NCBI GenBank assembly: GCA_001872735.1
Contig: MNWT01000025.1
Location: 1-44,099, forward strand
Direction: 5' to 3'
Length of the DNA: 44,099 nucleotides
From: Verrucomicrobia bacterium CG1_02_43_26
GTDB lineage: Bacteria; Verrucomicrobiota; Verrucomicrobiia; Opitutales; CG1-02-43-26
Shown piece after piece: positions 8,285 through 17,009 of the stretch; position 1 is the stretch's first letter; each line of letters begins with the position of its first letter. The notes beneath the pieces are model-generated. The model was not told the origin of the DNA, did not search any database, and saw nothing but the letters and a program-made list of their open reading frames with translations. A program made the position numbers and the translations under genes.

Positions 8285-9031
8285 CTATTCCTCAGTTAGC
8301 AAACTTGGATCAATATCAAAGTTTGTGTGTACACTTTTGACATCCTCTAAGTCCTCAAGCTTTTGAAAAAGTTGTAACACTTTTTTCGCCATCTCGGGGT
8401 CCGTTACCGCAACTGTAGTATTGGGTATATAGACTAACTCAGCAGCCTCACAGCTTATTTTATTATCTTCAAAAGCCTTTGCTATTTTATCAAAATCATT
8501 CACGGCGCACAGCACTTCAAAGTGATCTTCTTCAACTTGAATATCCTCAGCACCCGCTAACAAAGCCACTTCAAACAAGCGCTCTTCATTGACCTTTTCG
8601 GCATCAATCAAAAATTGGCCCTTGTGTTGAAAATTATAAGCCAACGCCCCCGCTCCGGCAAGGTTACCCCCAGCCTTAGAAAAGGTGCTGCGAACTTCGG
8701 AAGCGCTGCGATTCTTATTGTCAGTCGTCACTTCAACAATAAAACCCACACCACCCGGGCCATAACCCTCATAAAGGAGCTGCAGAATCTCAACGCCTCC
8801 TAGCTCCCCAGTTCCTTTTTTAATAGCACGTTCAATATTATCGGCAGGCATATTCGCTGCCTTGGCATTGTTAATCACCGTACGCAAGCGCGAGTTGAAC
8901 TCGGGGTCGCCCCCGCCCGCACGCGCTGCTATTGTGATTTCCTTGCCGTATATGCTAAAGAGTTTCCCCCTTTTCGCGTCTATTGCTGCCTTATGACGTT
9001 TTGTCGTCGCCCACTTACTATGACCAGACAT
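8285..9031 (-). CDS. yebC: YebC/PmpR family protein (TACO1-like)
   Basis: The 248-residue protein begins MSGHSKWATTKRHKAAIDAKRG, the nearly invariant start of the YebC/PmpR family, and carries YEGYGPGGVGFIVEVTTDNKNR around residues 85-108. The family has three domains and is described either as a DNA-binding regulator (PmpR) or, from more recent work on YebC and mitochondrial TACO1, as a factor that helps ribosomes through difficult sequences such as polyproline. It lies 22 bases behind yidC as the last gene of the rpmH-rnpA-yidD-yidC run, a translation and membrane-biogenesis context that fits a translational role. Length and start are normal. Confidence 0.93.
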   Translation of the reverse strand: MSGHSKWATTKRHKAAIDAKRGKLFSIYGKEITIAARAGGGDPEFNSRLRTVINNAKAANMPADNIERAIKKGTGELGGVEILQLLYEGYGPGGVGFIVEVTTDNKNRSASEVRSTFSKAGGNLAGAGALAYNFQHKGQFLIDAEKVNEERLFEVALLAGAEDIQVEEDHFEVLCAVNDFDKIAKAFEDNKISCEAAELVYIPNTTVAVTDPEMAKKVLQLFQKLEDLEDVKSVHTNFDIDPSLLTEE

Positions 9032-9053
9032 ATATTTTAATACTTTAAAAGAA

Positions 9054-10895
9054 TTACTTTTTCTTTGACTTCAGACCTTTTGTCTTCGAATTTTTCCTCT
9101 GAGACTTTGTATCAAGCACCACAGGAGCTACTACGACAGGATCCTTCATCTTTTTCATCAGGCTCTGCTGTAGGATAGTCAACAAGTTTTGAACCGTCCA
9201 ATACAACACCAAACCTGAAGGGAAATTATAACAGAAAATTAGGAAAATAAACGGCATAAGCTGGAATATCTTCTTCTGCATATTGTCCGTTGTAGGCGTA
9301 GGCGTCGAACGCATCTGCCAGAACATAGACAACGCCATAATAAACGGCAGTATATTTACAGGGAAGCCCGATACAAAGCCAACGGTATCCGGTACAGAAA
9401 GGTCATGTATCCACAGGAAGTTCGCAAAGCGAAGTTCTGAAGAGGTACGTAACATAAAATACAAGCCCAAGAAGATCGGCAACTGCACCAATAATGGTAA
9501 ACAGCCCGCTGCAGGGTTCACTTTATTCTCTTTGAAGAGACGCATCGTCTCCGTCTGTATTTTCTGAGGGTTATCCTTATACTTCTCCTTAAGCTCTTGC
9601 AAAGGCTTTTGTATCTTTGCCATCCGGCTCGCAGAGCGCACTTGTATAGCAGTCAACGGCCACAAAATTAATTTAATGATGACGGTTACGAAAATGATCG
9701 TTAAGCCCCAGTTTGGCACAATGCTATGTACCCACTTCATCATCACAAGCAATATCTGGCTTATATAGCGGAAGAAACCAAACTGCATAATCAGGTCTTG
9801 CTTCTGCCCCATCGCCTCAAGTCTTGTATACTCCTTAGGCCCTACATAATATTCCATGCCTATCAAGCGGTCTTTGCCAGACTCTATCTGCCCGATGCTA
9901 AATTCTAAACTTCCCATCAATCCTTCTTCATAAGAATCCTTACCAAGGTCGATTGTGCTTACATAGATACCATTCGCTGGTATCTCAGGTGTCAATACAC
10001 TCGTAAAGAACTGGTTTTTAATGGAGCCCCAAATCACCGGACGAACGGATTTATAAACTTCCGTTGCAGCAGATTTCTTTCCAATTCCAAAAAACCCTTT
10101 TGAATCATGAAAAGTACCTATTTTGACAAATTCCGCATCATGGCCGTTATAATAACCAAAATTCAAATACTCACCAAAGGTATCCCCTTCCGTTGGAGGG
10201 TAAGCACCAATCGCAACAAATAAACTCTTCAAATCAATATCGTCAGAGCTTTTATTAACAAAACGCGTCTCGTGCGACACAATATAAGGATCATTTTTGT
10301 CCTCGTTATCAGTAATGCTATACCCGCGATAAATCTCTATGCCTTCCGGGGTTTTTGCGCCAAATAGTATCTTATCGTTGCCTTGACTAATCAATTCAAA
10401 CTGCGGCGCGTAATCTTTTAAACTACCGTCACTTCCTAGGTAAGCTAAGGCCAAAGCCGCTTTCTTACTGTATTTATTAAATACATACGGATCCGGATCC
10501 CCCTGTGCTTCAGGGTATTTCTTAAGCGCAATATCCTTAATGCCGCCACCTCTCGTTGTGAAGCGTACATTTATAAAATCATTCTCTAAACTATAAACCT
10601 GCTCTGCAACCTCGGGGAACTCTTTTGCAAGCTCCTTTTCTTCCGAAACCACCCTAAACAAGCCGTTTTCTTCGTCTGTTGGTTGGCTGATTTTCGTAAA
10701 CCGTTTTCCTTCTCCGGTTAACTTCGGCTCCTTGTCCGTCTCAGTATATGTCTTTATCTCTTGTTCTTGGCTTACCAATGCGCGAGACTGCTCTGCACGT
10801 TCGGTTGTTACTTTGCTCTGCCAAAACATGAGTCCAAATGCTGCTACCAGCAACACTGCCCCAATTAAACCATTCTTTTTGTCCATAATATTCAA
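9054..10895 (-). CDS. yidC: Membrane protein insertase YidC
   Basis: A 613-residue Oxa1/Alb3/YidC insertase that folds and inserts inner-membrane proteins with or without SecYEG. An N-terminal anchor helix (about 8-25, LIGAVLLVAAFGLMFW) is followed by a large periplasmic beta domain (to about 360), the form found in Gram-negative bacteria. The conserved core then follows: NWGLTIIFVTVIIKLILWPL with the hydrophilic-groove arginine in QVRSASRMAKIQKPLQELK, the NPAAGCLPLLVQLPIFLGLY segment, and VLYWTVQNLLTILQQ. The C-terminus is Lys-rich, as expected for ribosome contact. ATG 10895 or the internal ATG three codons later are both possible. It lies 12 bases after yidD in a classic neighbourhood. Confidence 0.95.
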   Translation of the reverse strand: MNIMDKKNGLIGAVLLVAAFGLMFWQSKVTTERAEQSRALVSQEQEIKTYTETDKEPKLTGEGKRFTKISQPTDEENGLFRVVSEEKELAKEFPEVAEQVYSLENDFINVRFTTRGGGIKDIALKKYPEAQGDPDPYVFNKYSKKAALALAYLGSDGSLKDYAPQFELISQGNDKILFGAKTPEGIEIYRGYSITDNEDKNDPYIVSHETRFVNKSSDDIDLKSLFVAIGAYPPTEGDTFGEYLNFGYYNGHDAEFVKIGTFHDSKGFFGIGKKSAATEVYKSVRPVIWGSIKNQFFTSVLTPEIPANGIYVSTIDLGKDSYEEGLMGSLEFSIGQIESGKDRLIGMEYYVGPKEYTRLEAMGQKQDLIMQFGFFRYISQILLVMMKWVHSIVPNWGLTIIFVTVIIKLILWPLTAIQVRSASRMAKIQKPLQELKEKYKDNPQKIQTETMRLFKENKVNPAAGCLPLLVQLPIFLGLYFMLRTSSELRFANFLWIHDLSVPDTVGFVSGFPVNILPFIMALSMFWQMRSTPTPTTDNMQKKIFQLMPFIFLIFCYNFPSGLVLYWTVQNLLTILQQSLMKKMKDPVVVAPVVLDTKSQRKNSKTKGLKSKKK

Positions 10896-10907
10896 TAAAG
10901 TGACTAG

Positions 10908-11180
10908 TTAACTTCTTTTTTTTAAAAATGTAAAGGTTTTAGGTACCGGATCCTCTCCTCCTTCATGAAATGGCTGGCATTTTGATAACCGTGCCACCAT
11001 TAGCCACGTGCCTTTTAAGAAACCATGCGCCTTATATGCCTCAATCGCATAGGTGGAACAAGTGGGAGTGAAACGACATCTCACAGAAGCCCCAAATACA
11101 GCCACAATAGCAGGAGAAAGCACGTACTGGTACCCCCGCAACAACAGCACCATTATAAATGCCATTGGCTTGCGAATCAT
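10908..11180 (-). CDS. yidD: Membrane protein insertion efficiency factor YidD
   Basis: A 90-residue protein with the family core [13 protein letters not shown], then [19 protein letters not shown] and a C-terminal segment with [17 protein letters not shown]. The paired cysteines and the CRFxPTCSxYAxEA motif are diagnostic. YidD is a small amphipathic membrane-associated helper that improves YidC-dependent insertion. The family normally has a short insertion between SP and CRF; here it reads [11 protein letters not shown], slightly longer than the usual ILGPSCR-type sequence. It overlaps the end of rnpA by a few bases and precedes yidC, the conserved order. Confidence 0.92.
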   Translation of the reverse strand: MIRKPMAFIMVLLLRGYQYVLSPAIVAVFGASVRCRFTPTCSTYAIEAYKAHGFLKGTWLMVARLSKCQPFHEGGEDPVPKTFTFLKKRS

Positions 11181-11560
11181 GAAGGCATATCCTCATCATT
11201 TGGCTTCATCTGCGATGCTTCTTTACTGATGCGGTCACACGCTTTTAAAAAACGCCCTTCAACTTCGCTGTAGGCAGACTCCGTCACCCCGGATCTAGCA
11301 ATCACCAAGAGATCACAATGCTTAGGCAACTTTTCCTGGTTTAAACGAAAGATCTCCCTAAAAATCCGTTTTGCTCGATTTCTGACAACAGCATTCCCAA
11401 CTCGGGAAGACGCAACCAGCCCCAACCGTGGCAACCCCGTTTCTTCGGGCCTCAATTGCCACAAAACAACAAAAGACCCACAATTGATCCGTTTTCCTGA
11501 ACTTTTCAGGCTTACGAAATCAAGTGCACGCCGAATATGTTGGCAATGCCTAAATCGCAT
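11177..11560 (-). CDS. rnpA: Ribonuclease P protein component
   Basis: The basic protein binds RNase P RNA and aids 5-prime processing of tRNA precursors. The diagnostic RNR-type helix is present as [20 protein letters not shown], preceded by the strand LGLVASSR and by the N-terminal [15 protein letters not shown] chose ATG 11560, which gives MRFRHCQ and about 127 residues, a usual length. An upstream TTG at 11590 would add 10 residues and overlap the rpmH stop as TTGA, so coupled initiation there cannot be excluded. The gene lies directly between rpmH and yidD. Confidence 0.9.
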   Translation of the reverse strand: MRFRHCQHIRRALDFVSLKSSGKRINCGSFVVLWQLRPEETGLPRLGLVASSRVGNAVVRNRAKRIFREIFRLNQEKLPKHCDLLVIARSGVTESAYSEVEGRFLKACDRISKEASQMKPNDEDMPS

Positions 11561-11586
11561 TAACTTACCGCGGAACCGCGATTGGA

Positions 11587-11730
11587 TCAAACAGGAGATG
11601 CTGCTAAACGAGCACGTCCCTTACGACGCTTATTAGCCAATATCTTGCGCCCAGCGCTTGTCTTTAAATACTTACGGAACCCACATTTACGTGCGCGCCT
11701 TAGCTTTGATGGATTATATGTCGGTTTCAT
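11587..11730 (-). CDS. rpmH: 50S ribosomal protein L34
   Basis: A 47-residue, strongly basic protein from ATG 11730 to TGA at 11587. It begins [20 protein letters not shown] and continues with the L34 core in which GFR-x-x-x-x-T-x-x-GRK-x-L-x-x-RR-x-KGR-x-x-L is recognisable ([20 protein letters not shown]). L34 is a late-assembling component of the large ribosomal subunit. It heads the rpmH-rnpA-yidD-yidC-yebC operon. In many bacteria dnaA and the origin lie next to rpmH; here no dnaA is seen and an unknown gene lies upstream. Confidence 0.97.
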   Translation of the reverse strand: MKPTYNPSKLRRARKCGFRKYLKTSAGRKILANKRRKGRARLAASPV

Positions 11731-11765
11731 AACTTTCTATAAATCTTATTTAACAAATGAAAATA

Positions 11766-11796
11766 CCTATAACAACAGAATTTCGTCGTTTGTCAA
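11766..11796 (-). promoter_or_regulatory. Candidate sigma-70-type promoter of rpmH operon
   Basis: On the minus strand a perfect TTGACA (11796-11791) is followed by TATAGG (11771-11766) with a 19-base spacer, longer than the optimal 17. Transcription would start near 11758, leaving a leader of about 28 bases before rpmH. The good -35 and position are supportive; the spacer lowers confidence. Confidence 0.45.
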
Positions 11797-11854
11797 GCAT
11801 CTTATCAAATAGATTCTTAAGTCTTAAAAATGAGCTAAAACAAACCAACAACGA

Positions 11855-12505
11855 TCAATCATCTATCATTTTACCCAATAAGCTCGCACCAAAATCAGTT
11901 TCATCTTCCTCGCAAGAAACCACCCTCTTTAGAAAATCTTGCATACTCACTGTTCCCTGCAAAAACCCGAAAATATAGTCTGAATTAAAACGTTGCAGTG
12001 CGTTGTCCGCTATTTTACCAGCATCTTCACCATCCAAACCCGTGGCAGTACAAATTTCTTGGCTCACACGCGACTTAGCCCATTCTTCGGCCGTTAAACC
12101 CCCTTTAACCTTTTTAGCAAAATAATTCACCACAAAGCTCAAATCAGCATCGTCTTCTTCGGAATCTGCAAAAAATGAACTATCGTCATCGTAAATACCT
12201 GTATAAAAATCTGTACTGCAAGAGGAATATGTTTCTTCTTTTTTCTCTTTTAAAACATTCACCGGCGAAACATCTACATTCAATTGCAGATCCGACAACT
12301 CCTCAGCTGAAGCATCAAATCCAGAAGCACTTAAGGAAACATTCCTACTCGACATACTTTTCATTTCTGACTTTTCGTTGTTTCGCAAACTGCCAGAAGC
12401 AAGCAATCTTCGTGTTGATTCTCCCCTTTCCCTACTTCTACTTCCACAACAATATGAAAACAGACTCAAACTAACACTCCTAACACTAATACCACCAATA
12501 ACCAT
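11855..12505 (-). CDS. Hypothetical acidic protein
   Basis: I do not recognise this gene. From ATG 12505 it encodes about 216 residues (an upstream start at 12550 would add 15). A short hydrophobic N-terminus (MVIGGISVRSVSLSLFSYCCG) could be a weak signal or anchor ending in a cysteine pair. A Ser-rich and then acidic middle (DDDSSFFADSEEDDADL) is probably disordered. The final 90 residues look helical, with FAKKVKGGLTAEEWAKSRVS and SMQDFLKRVVSCEEDE. It lies upstream of the rpmH operon in the same direction, 124 bases away, with low-complexity AT-rich DNA in front of it. Its composition differs from the neighbouring housekeeping genes, suggesting a lineage-specific or acquired gene. Confidence 0.6.
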   Translation of the reverse strand: MVIGGISVRSVSLSLFSYCCGSRSRERGESTRRLLASGSLRNNEKSEMKSMSSRNVSLSASGFDASAEELSDLQLNVDVSPVNVLKEKKEETYSSCSTDFYTGIYDDDSSFFADSEEDDADLSFVVNYFAKKVKGGLTAEEWAKSRVSQEICTATGLDGEDAGKIADNALQRFNSDYIFGFLQGTVSMQDFLKRVVSCEEDETDFGASLLGKMIDD

Positions 12506-12636
12506 ATAATATATTTTATTTGCAATTAATATTAAATTAAAACCAAACAATCACCAAGTGTCAACAGGAATAAATACGCAATTGGACTCCCACAAAAGAG
12601 GTGAATAGGAATATGAAAAGGCTCCAGCTTTTTTGG

Positions 12637-12664
12637 TTGACGTTTTCTTTTAATACGCAAGAAT
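12637..12664 (+). promoter_or_regulatory. Candidate promoter of tRNA-Ala
   Basis: TTGACG (12637-12642) is followed after 16 bases by AAGAAT (12659-12664), giving five and four matches to the -35 and -10 consensus. The predicted start near 12671 is about 8 bases before the mature tRNA. Confidence 0.5.
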
Positions 12665-12678
12665 AGGCAATTCGAAAT

Positions 12679-12754
12679 GGGGACGTAGCTCAGTTGGAAG
12701 AGCGCCACAATGGCATTGTGGAGGTCGTCGGTTCGATCCCGATCGTCTCCACCA
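12679..12754 (+). tRNA. tRNA-Ala (anticodon GGC)
   Basis: A complete 76-base cloverleaf can be folded by eye. The acceptor stem GGGGACG pairs with CGTCTCC (one G-U), the D arm is GCTC...GAGC, the anticodon stem CCACA/TGTGG encloses the loop ATGGCAT with GGC at the anticodon position, and the T arm contains GTTCGATC. The 3-prime CCA is encoded. It reads alanine GCC/GCT codons. No convincing terminator is visible in the 60 bases before the next gene, so read-through into the response regulator is possible. Confidence 0.96.
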
Positions 12755-12815
12755 TTTATCTTGATCTACTCCATTCCATGCAGTAGGTTAAAAGATAGAT
12801 CCTTTTAATATCCCC

Positions 12816-14372
12816 TTGAAAGCCAATAAAGCTAGAATAATTGTTGTTGATGATGATTTTGCAGGCTTGGAATTTATGTCCATCAGCCTGGAAATGCTTG
12901 GGCTTGATGTGAGTAAAGCCTGTAGCGTAAAAGAAGCTAAAAAGATCATAGAAAAATCTGGAATACATACCTTTGAGTGTGTGTTAACCGATTTTCGCAT
13001 GCCGGAAGAAAGTGGGCTTGATTTACTGGAATGGGTACAGTTAACAGACCCCGCGCTATCTACTATCATTATTACTGCGGAAGGGGAAAAAGATTTGGTA
13101 CAGCGTTCTCTACGTGGAGGAGCCCTAGATTTTTTGGAAAAGCCAATTAACCGCAAAGCACTTCAAGAAGCTATTTCTAATGCGATTGAAACCACGCGAA
13201 AGAAGCGAGCCACGGCCAATATAACCCAGGGAGTAAAAGAAGCCGGGCAGTATGACCAGATATTCAAGGCGATACGGGCGAGGGAAGTTGAACATCTTCT
13301 GAAGTATTTTTTTCACCCCTTATCCGATGTGGGCGGGGACTTTATCAATGTGCTAAAAATAGCAGAAAAAAAGTTTTTGATTCTCGCAGGAGATGTATCC
13401 GGGCATGATATACGGGCTGCCTTTGTGTCCGCTTACTTTCAGGGCCTAGCACGCGGACTGTTAAAGAAGTCTGCATCTATTGAAGAGATTGTATCCTATT
13501 TTAACACGATATTAAACCGAGAGTGGGCAAACAGTGCTGACCAGGATCTCCCCAGTACTTTTCCGCTATCGGCATCTCTTTGCATATTAGCTTCCACAGT
13601 AGATTTTGAGGCAAACACGCTACAAATACTTAATTGTGGCTTTCCAGAGCCTTTTTTTATCGACAAAAACGGGCTAATACAACCCTTTAAGGTAGGCTAC
13701 CCCCCCCTTGGCTGGATCGAGGGAGAGTCTTATAAAGAAGCGAGTGTAGACATACACCCCCTTGCGTACTTACTAGCAGCAACGGATGGCTTAATAGAAT
13801 TGGCCAATAATCTGCAGCTCAACTTCATGAGTTTATCCTACTACCTCCTGAATCATTCCTCAGAAAAGGCTAACAGTATTTTGAAAGTTTCTACGGATGA
13901 TGTGTTGATCTTTAAATTTCAACTAGCGCCAGAACTCACGAAAACAGAACGTTACTTTCCGTTAGTCTATGAGGTGATACCGGGTAATGAATTTCAAATT
14001 ATTGATTTTTATCAAGAGAAGTGGGAAAAAAGCCTGAAGCTGATTTTTGAAGACAGGTTAGGCGCAAAGTTAGATGATATACTGCACGGCGCACGGGAAG
14101 CTGCTCTCTTATCCCTAACCCTTTCCTGCGAGAAACTACAGACGAAGCTTTGTAGCCTCCAAATGGTTTACTGCGAAGCCTTAAATAATATTACAGTTTA
14201 TGTACGTGATCCCGATGCCCAAATAACGGATCAGGCTAAAAGAGCAGAGCGTATTGAGGCAAAACGCAAGGCAATTGCTTCGTTAATGGAATTTTCAACT
14301 TGTTCTATCGAAGAAGCTTACGCCTCAATTAAAATGGAATTTCAACTCGATTTACTCCACCAAAACACCTAA
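12816..14372 (+). CDS. Response regulator with SpoIIE/PP2C phosphatase domain (RsbU-like)
   Basis: The 518-residue cytoplasmic protein starts at TTG 12816. Residues 6-125 are a receiver domain with acidic pocket VDDD, phospho-acceptor Asp59 (LTDFRMP), and the switch Thr and Lys (IIITAEG, EKPIN). Residues about 160-370 are a SpoIIE-type PP2C phosphatase with DVGGDF and GDVSGHDIRAAF metal-binding motifs. The last 140 residues resemble an RsbW-like GHKL ATPase in outline (LDDILHGAREAALLS, then ITVYVRDPD), but the ATP-binding N-box (normally EALxNAxxHG) is not preserved, so it is probably inactive or only structural. It likely dephosphorylates the STAS protein encoded 10 bases downstream in response to phosphorylation. 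The cognate sensor is not obvious. Confidence 0.8.
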   Translation: MKANKARIIVVDDDFAGLEFMSISLEMLGLDVSKACSVKEAKKIIEKSGIHTFECVLTDFRMPEESGLDLLEWVQLTDPALSTIIITAEGEKDLVQRSLRGGALDFLEKPINRKALQEAISNAIETTRKKRATANITQGVKEAGQYDQIFKAIRAREVEHLLKYFFHPLSDVGGDFINVLKIAEKKFLILAGDVSGHDIRAAFVSAYFQGLARGLLKKSASIEEIVSYFNTILNREWANSADQDLPSTFPLSASLCILASTVDFEANTLQILNCGFPEPFFIDKNGLIQPFKVGYPPLGWIEGESYKEASVDIHPLAYLLAATDGLIELANNLQLNFMSLSYYLLNHSSEKANSILKVSTDDVLIFKFQLAPELTKTERYFPLVYEVIPGNEFQIIDFYQEKWEKSLKLIFEDRLGAKLDDILHGAREAALLSLTLSCEKLQTKLCSLQMVYCEALNNITVYVRDPDAQITDQAKRAERIEAKRKAIASLMEFSTCSIEEAYASIKMEFQLDLLHQNT

Positions 14373-14382
14373 ACAAGAGTAT

Positions 14383-14712
14383 ATGATACAAAGCAAAATT
14401 ATCCCCGAATCTCAGCACCTGTGTATCACAATAGATGGCGACTTATTAAGCACAAATGTAAAGACCTATGGTACTTATATCAAAAGAACACTTGATGAAG
14501 AAATAGGATATAAGGCTGTGGCTGTCGACCTGAATTCCGCTGAGATACTGGATTCTGTGGGCCTTAATATGCTCGTTAGCCTCGCAAAAATTCTTGCCGA
14601 GAAAAGCGTTATCCTAAAAATATTTGTTTCTAGTCCTTCTATCCTTAAAGTAATGCGCTTTTCACGAATAGATAAGGTTGCTGAAATTGTCTATGCAGAA
14701 AGAGTGAGCTGA
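14383..14712 (+). CDS. STAS-domain protein (anti-sigma factor antagonist type)
   Basis: A 109-residue single-domain protein with the STAS fold: N-terminal strands (LCITIDGDLLS), a strand-turn-helix AVAVDLNSAEILDSVGLNMLV and a C-terminal helix-strand. The segment EILDSVGLNML matches the D-S-x-G-hydrophobic motif of SpoIIAA/RsbV, in which the Ser is the phosphorylation site. The upstream gene supplies a PP2C phosphatase, so the two form two thirds of a partner switch; a separate active RsbW-like kinase is not in the window. Its 3-prime end overlaps the convergent LysR gene by 22 bases. Confidence 0.82.
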   Translation: MIQSKIIPESQHLCITIDGDLLSTNVKTYGTYIKRTLDEEIGYKAVAVDLNSAEILDSVGLNMLVSLAKILAEKSVILKIFVSSPSILKVMRFSRIDKVAEIVYAERVS

Positions 14713-15605
14713 GGGTTTATCTCTGATTTTTTCGCAATCAGCATATCAACGAATCGTTTCATAGATGGGCTTAATACCCTCCCCTTTTTGTAAATAATGG
14801 CGAGTGGGCGAGTGAGCTTTTCATCTTTGATTTGGATTTTCACTAACTGCCCTTGATTAATTTCCTGTTCAGCTGTTTTCTCGGGAATAAATGCTATACC
14901 GGCGTTGATCTCAACAGCTCGTTTAACGGTCTCAACGTTATCAAATTCCATAACCGGCTGGATATCCAAGCCATGCTCGCTAAACAATTCATCCGTAGCC
15001 TTTCGTGTGGGGATATCTTTATCAAAGGCAACAATCGGGTATTCGTATAAATCCTCAACTTCGGCACAAACACAATTTGCCAGCGGATGTTCCGGGCTGC
15101 AGACCACTATAAGTTTATCTTCTGAAAATGGTATGGTTTCCAGTAAACGATTTTTCACAGGATAAGCAACAAGGCCAATATCAGCCGATTGGCTTAAAAT
15201 ATCCTCATAAACGAGGTTAGATCGGCGGAATTCTATACGGATGTTAACCGAAGGATATTCCTGCATAAATTGCTTCACATAGGGATGAAGCTCGTGCAGT
15301 CCAATGCTGTAAATAGTGGAAATATGAATTGAGCCGCTAATAATCTTTTGCATCTCTTGCAATTCGGCCACCAAGTGCTCATACCGGTGCAAAATTTCCT
15401 GAGAAGCTTCGTAGAGCTTTTTGCCCTCAGATGTCAGCTTAAAGTTTTTTTGGTTACGATCTACGACTAAGATGTTAAAATGCTTTTCAATGGACCTAAG
15501 CTGTTGGCTCACTGCTGATTGCGTAATCGAGTGAAGTTTTGCCGCCTTAGAAAAGCTTTCGCTCTCTACAAGATCGCAAAAAACTTTTAGATTTTCTATA
15601 TGCAC
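14691..15605 (-). CDS. LysR-family transcriptional regulator
   Basis: A 304-residue regulator. Residues 1-65 form the winged helix-turn-helix (NLKVFCDLVESESFSKAAK, SITQSAVSQQLRSIEKHF), and about 90-295 the periplasmic-binding-protein-like effector domain (ISGSIHISTIYSIGLHELHP onward). The start is GTG at 15605, directly ahead of the conserved MHIENL. The effector is unknown; the domain is of the CysB/CbbR general type but no specific ligand can be inferred. It diverges from the YggS-like gene with 62 bases between, a typical autoregulated arrangement, and a dyad of the LysR type lies in that gap. Its 3-prime end overlaps the STAS gene. Confidence 0.9.
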   Translation of the reverse strand: MHIENLKVFCDLVESESFSKAAKLHSITQSAVSQQLRSIEKHFNILVVDRNQKNFKLTSEGKKLYEASQEILHRYEHLVAELQEMQKIISGSIHISTIYSIGLHELHPYVKQFMQEYPSVNIRIEFRRSNLVYEDILSQSADIGLVAYPVKNRLLETIPFSEDKLIVVCSPEHPLANCVCAEVEDLYEYPIVAFDKDIPTRKATDELFSEHGLDIQPVMEFDNVETVKRAVEINAGIAFIPEKTAEQEINQGQLVKIQIKDEKLTRPLAIIYKKGRVLSPSMKRFVDMLIAKKSEINPQLTLSA

Positions 15606-15615
15606 GGTCTATTGT

Positions 15616-15630
15616 ATAAACATAGCTTAT
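15616..15630. promoter_or_regulatory. Possible LysR-type operator
   Basis: ATAAACATAGCTTAT is a dyad of ATAA and TTAT around 7 bases, within the general T-N11-A architecture of LysR sites. It lies 11 bases upstream of the LysR start and in the divergent promoter of the YggS gene. The call rests on position and symmetry only. Confidence 0.35.
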
Positions 15631-15667
15631 CATCCGTCAAATTATATTTTAGAAACGCTTATAGCAG

Positions 15668-16363
15668 ATGATTTCATACACAGAATTTCAGGAAAATTTA
15701 AAAGATCTCAATCAACAGATAGTAGATGCTTGTGCAGCCTGTGGCCGAGAGGCAAGCTCTGTACGCATATTGCCGGTTACCAAAACGTTTCCTGTTGAGG
15801 CTGTTGAGTATGCTTATAAAGCCGGCTTCCTTTCAATTGGTGAAAATAGAGTTCAAGAGGCCATTGCAAAGAAAGAGGGCTGTAATGCTTCGATAGAATG
15901 GGAACTGATCGGCCATTTACAAAGTAACAAAGTGAATGCCGCCGTGAGTCTATTTGACCGAATACAATCGGTTGACAGCCTAAAACTGCTTTCTAAAATA
16001 AACCACGCAGCTGAACTCGAGGGCAAAACAATCCGTATCTTAGTGCAAGTGAATGCAGGAAAGGATCCGGCTAAATTTGGGTTATCAATTAGGGATACCA
16101 AACCTTTTTTTCAGGAAGCGCTCACCTTCCGACACCTTAAAATAGAGGGCTTGATGACCATTGCGCCGCTAGATGAGGATCTTTCAGTCGCGCGCGAAGC
16201 GTTTTCAAATTTAAGAAAAATCAGAGATCAGTTAGTAACGGAATTTGGCATAGCCTTACCTGAACTCTCTATGGGAATGACGGCAGATTTACAAGAAGCA
16301 ATACGTGAAGGTAGTACAATGGTGCGCGTCGGCTCAGGGCTGTTTGGATCTCGTACAGCGTAA
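15668..16363 (+). CDS. yggS: YggS/PROSC family PLP homeostasis protein
   Basis: The 231-residue TIM-barrel protein binds pyridoxal phosphate and helps control the free PLP pool. The PLP lysine is in the strand LPVTKTFPVE near residue 38; GENRVQEA, WELIGHLQSNK, the VNAGKDPAKFGL segment and the C-terminal LSMGMTADLQEAIREGSTMVRVGSGLFG are family signatures, the last forming the phosphate-binding loops. In Proteobacteria this gene often neighbours proC or pilT; here it lies between a LysR regulator and nuoB, while proC is 23 kb away. Length and start (ATG 15668) are normal. Confidence 0.93.
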   Translation: MISYTEFQENLKDLNQQIVDACAACGREASSVRILPVTKTFPVEAVEYAYKAGFLSIGENRVQEAIAKKEGCNASIEWELIGHLQSNKVNAAVSLFDRIQSVDSLKLLSKINHAAELEGKTIRILVQVNAGKDPAKFGLSIRDTKPFFQEALTFRHLKIEGLMTIAPLDEDLSVAREAFSNLRKIRDQLVTEFGIALPELSMGMTADLQEAIREGSTMVRVGSGLFGSRTA

Positions 16364-16472
16364 GTGCTTTCGTGCCAAACAGAAAGAAGTCCGTTAGATT
16401 TACAGCTTGCTCGACAGCGCTATCTTTTGTTAAATGAGAATGAGTCAATTATAGCTTTATTATTTAGACCGC

Positions 16473-17009
16473 ATGAGTTCCTCAAACACCGAATATGGGT
16501 ATAATAGCAAGGTAGAAGGCAACGTCGTTGTTACCCGCGCAGATGCTGTTATTAATTGGGTGCGAAAGCACTCTATATGGCCAATGCCGATGGGGCTTGC
16601 TTGCTGCGCGATCGAGCTGATGGCTACCGGTGCATCTAGATTTGATATCAGTCGCTTCGGAATGGAAGTGATGCGTTTTTCGCCACGTCAAGCGGATTGC
16701 ATGATCGTAGCGGGAACGGTTACCTACAAAATGGCCGGAGCATTGAGACGTATCTATGACCAAATGGCCGAGCCGAAGTGGGTTGTTGCCATGGGAGCAT
16801 GTGCCTCAACGGGCGGCATGTACCGCTCTTACGCTACCCTTCAGGGCGTTGATCGAATTGTACCCGTGGACATATACATAAGTGGTTGCCCGCCTCGCCC
16901 GGAGGCTTTACTTGACGGCATGATGCGTCTACAGGACTTGATTGGAACAGAGCGTTCTGCCCGCAATTTGCTGAAACCTAAAAAATACGCTTCTTCCGGA
17001 CCTGCATGA
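16473..17009 (+). CDS. nuoB: NADH-quinone oxidoreductase subunit B
   Basis: A 178-residue subunit of complex I that holds the terminal iron-sulfur cluster N2 next to the quinone site. All four ligand cysteines are visible: the tandem pair in [13 protein letters not shown], the one in [10 protein letters not shown] and the one in [14 protein letters not shown]. The N-terminal [24 protein letters not shown] is standard. It is coupled to nuoC by an ATGA overlap. nuoA, which normally precedes nuoB, is absent: about 110 non-coding bases and yggS lie upstream. Confidence 0.97.
   Translation: MSSSNTEYGYNSKVEGNVVVTRADAVINWVRKHSIWPMPMGLACCAIELMATGASRFDISRFGMEVMRFSPRQADCMIVAGTVTYKMAGALRRIYDQMAEPKWVVAMGACASTGGMYRSYATLQGVDRIVPVDIYISGCPPRPEALLDGMMRLQDLIGTERSARNLLKPKKYASSGPA

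Noticed and set aside
12612..12634. Possible terminator AAAAGGCT-CC-AGCTTTTTT before the tRNA
   Set aside because: The two-base loop and short GC core make the hairpin unrealistic; the T-run more likely belongs to the promoter region.
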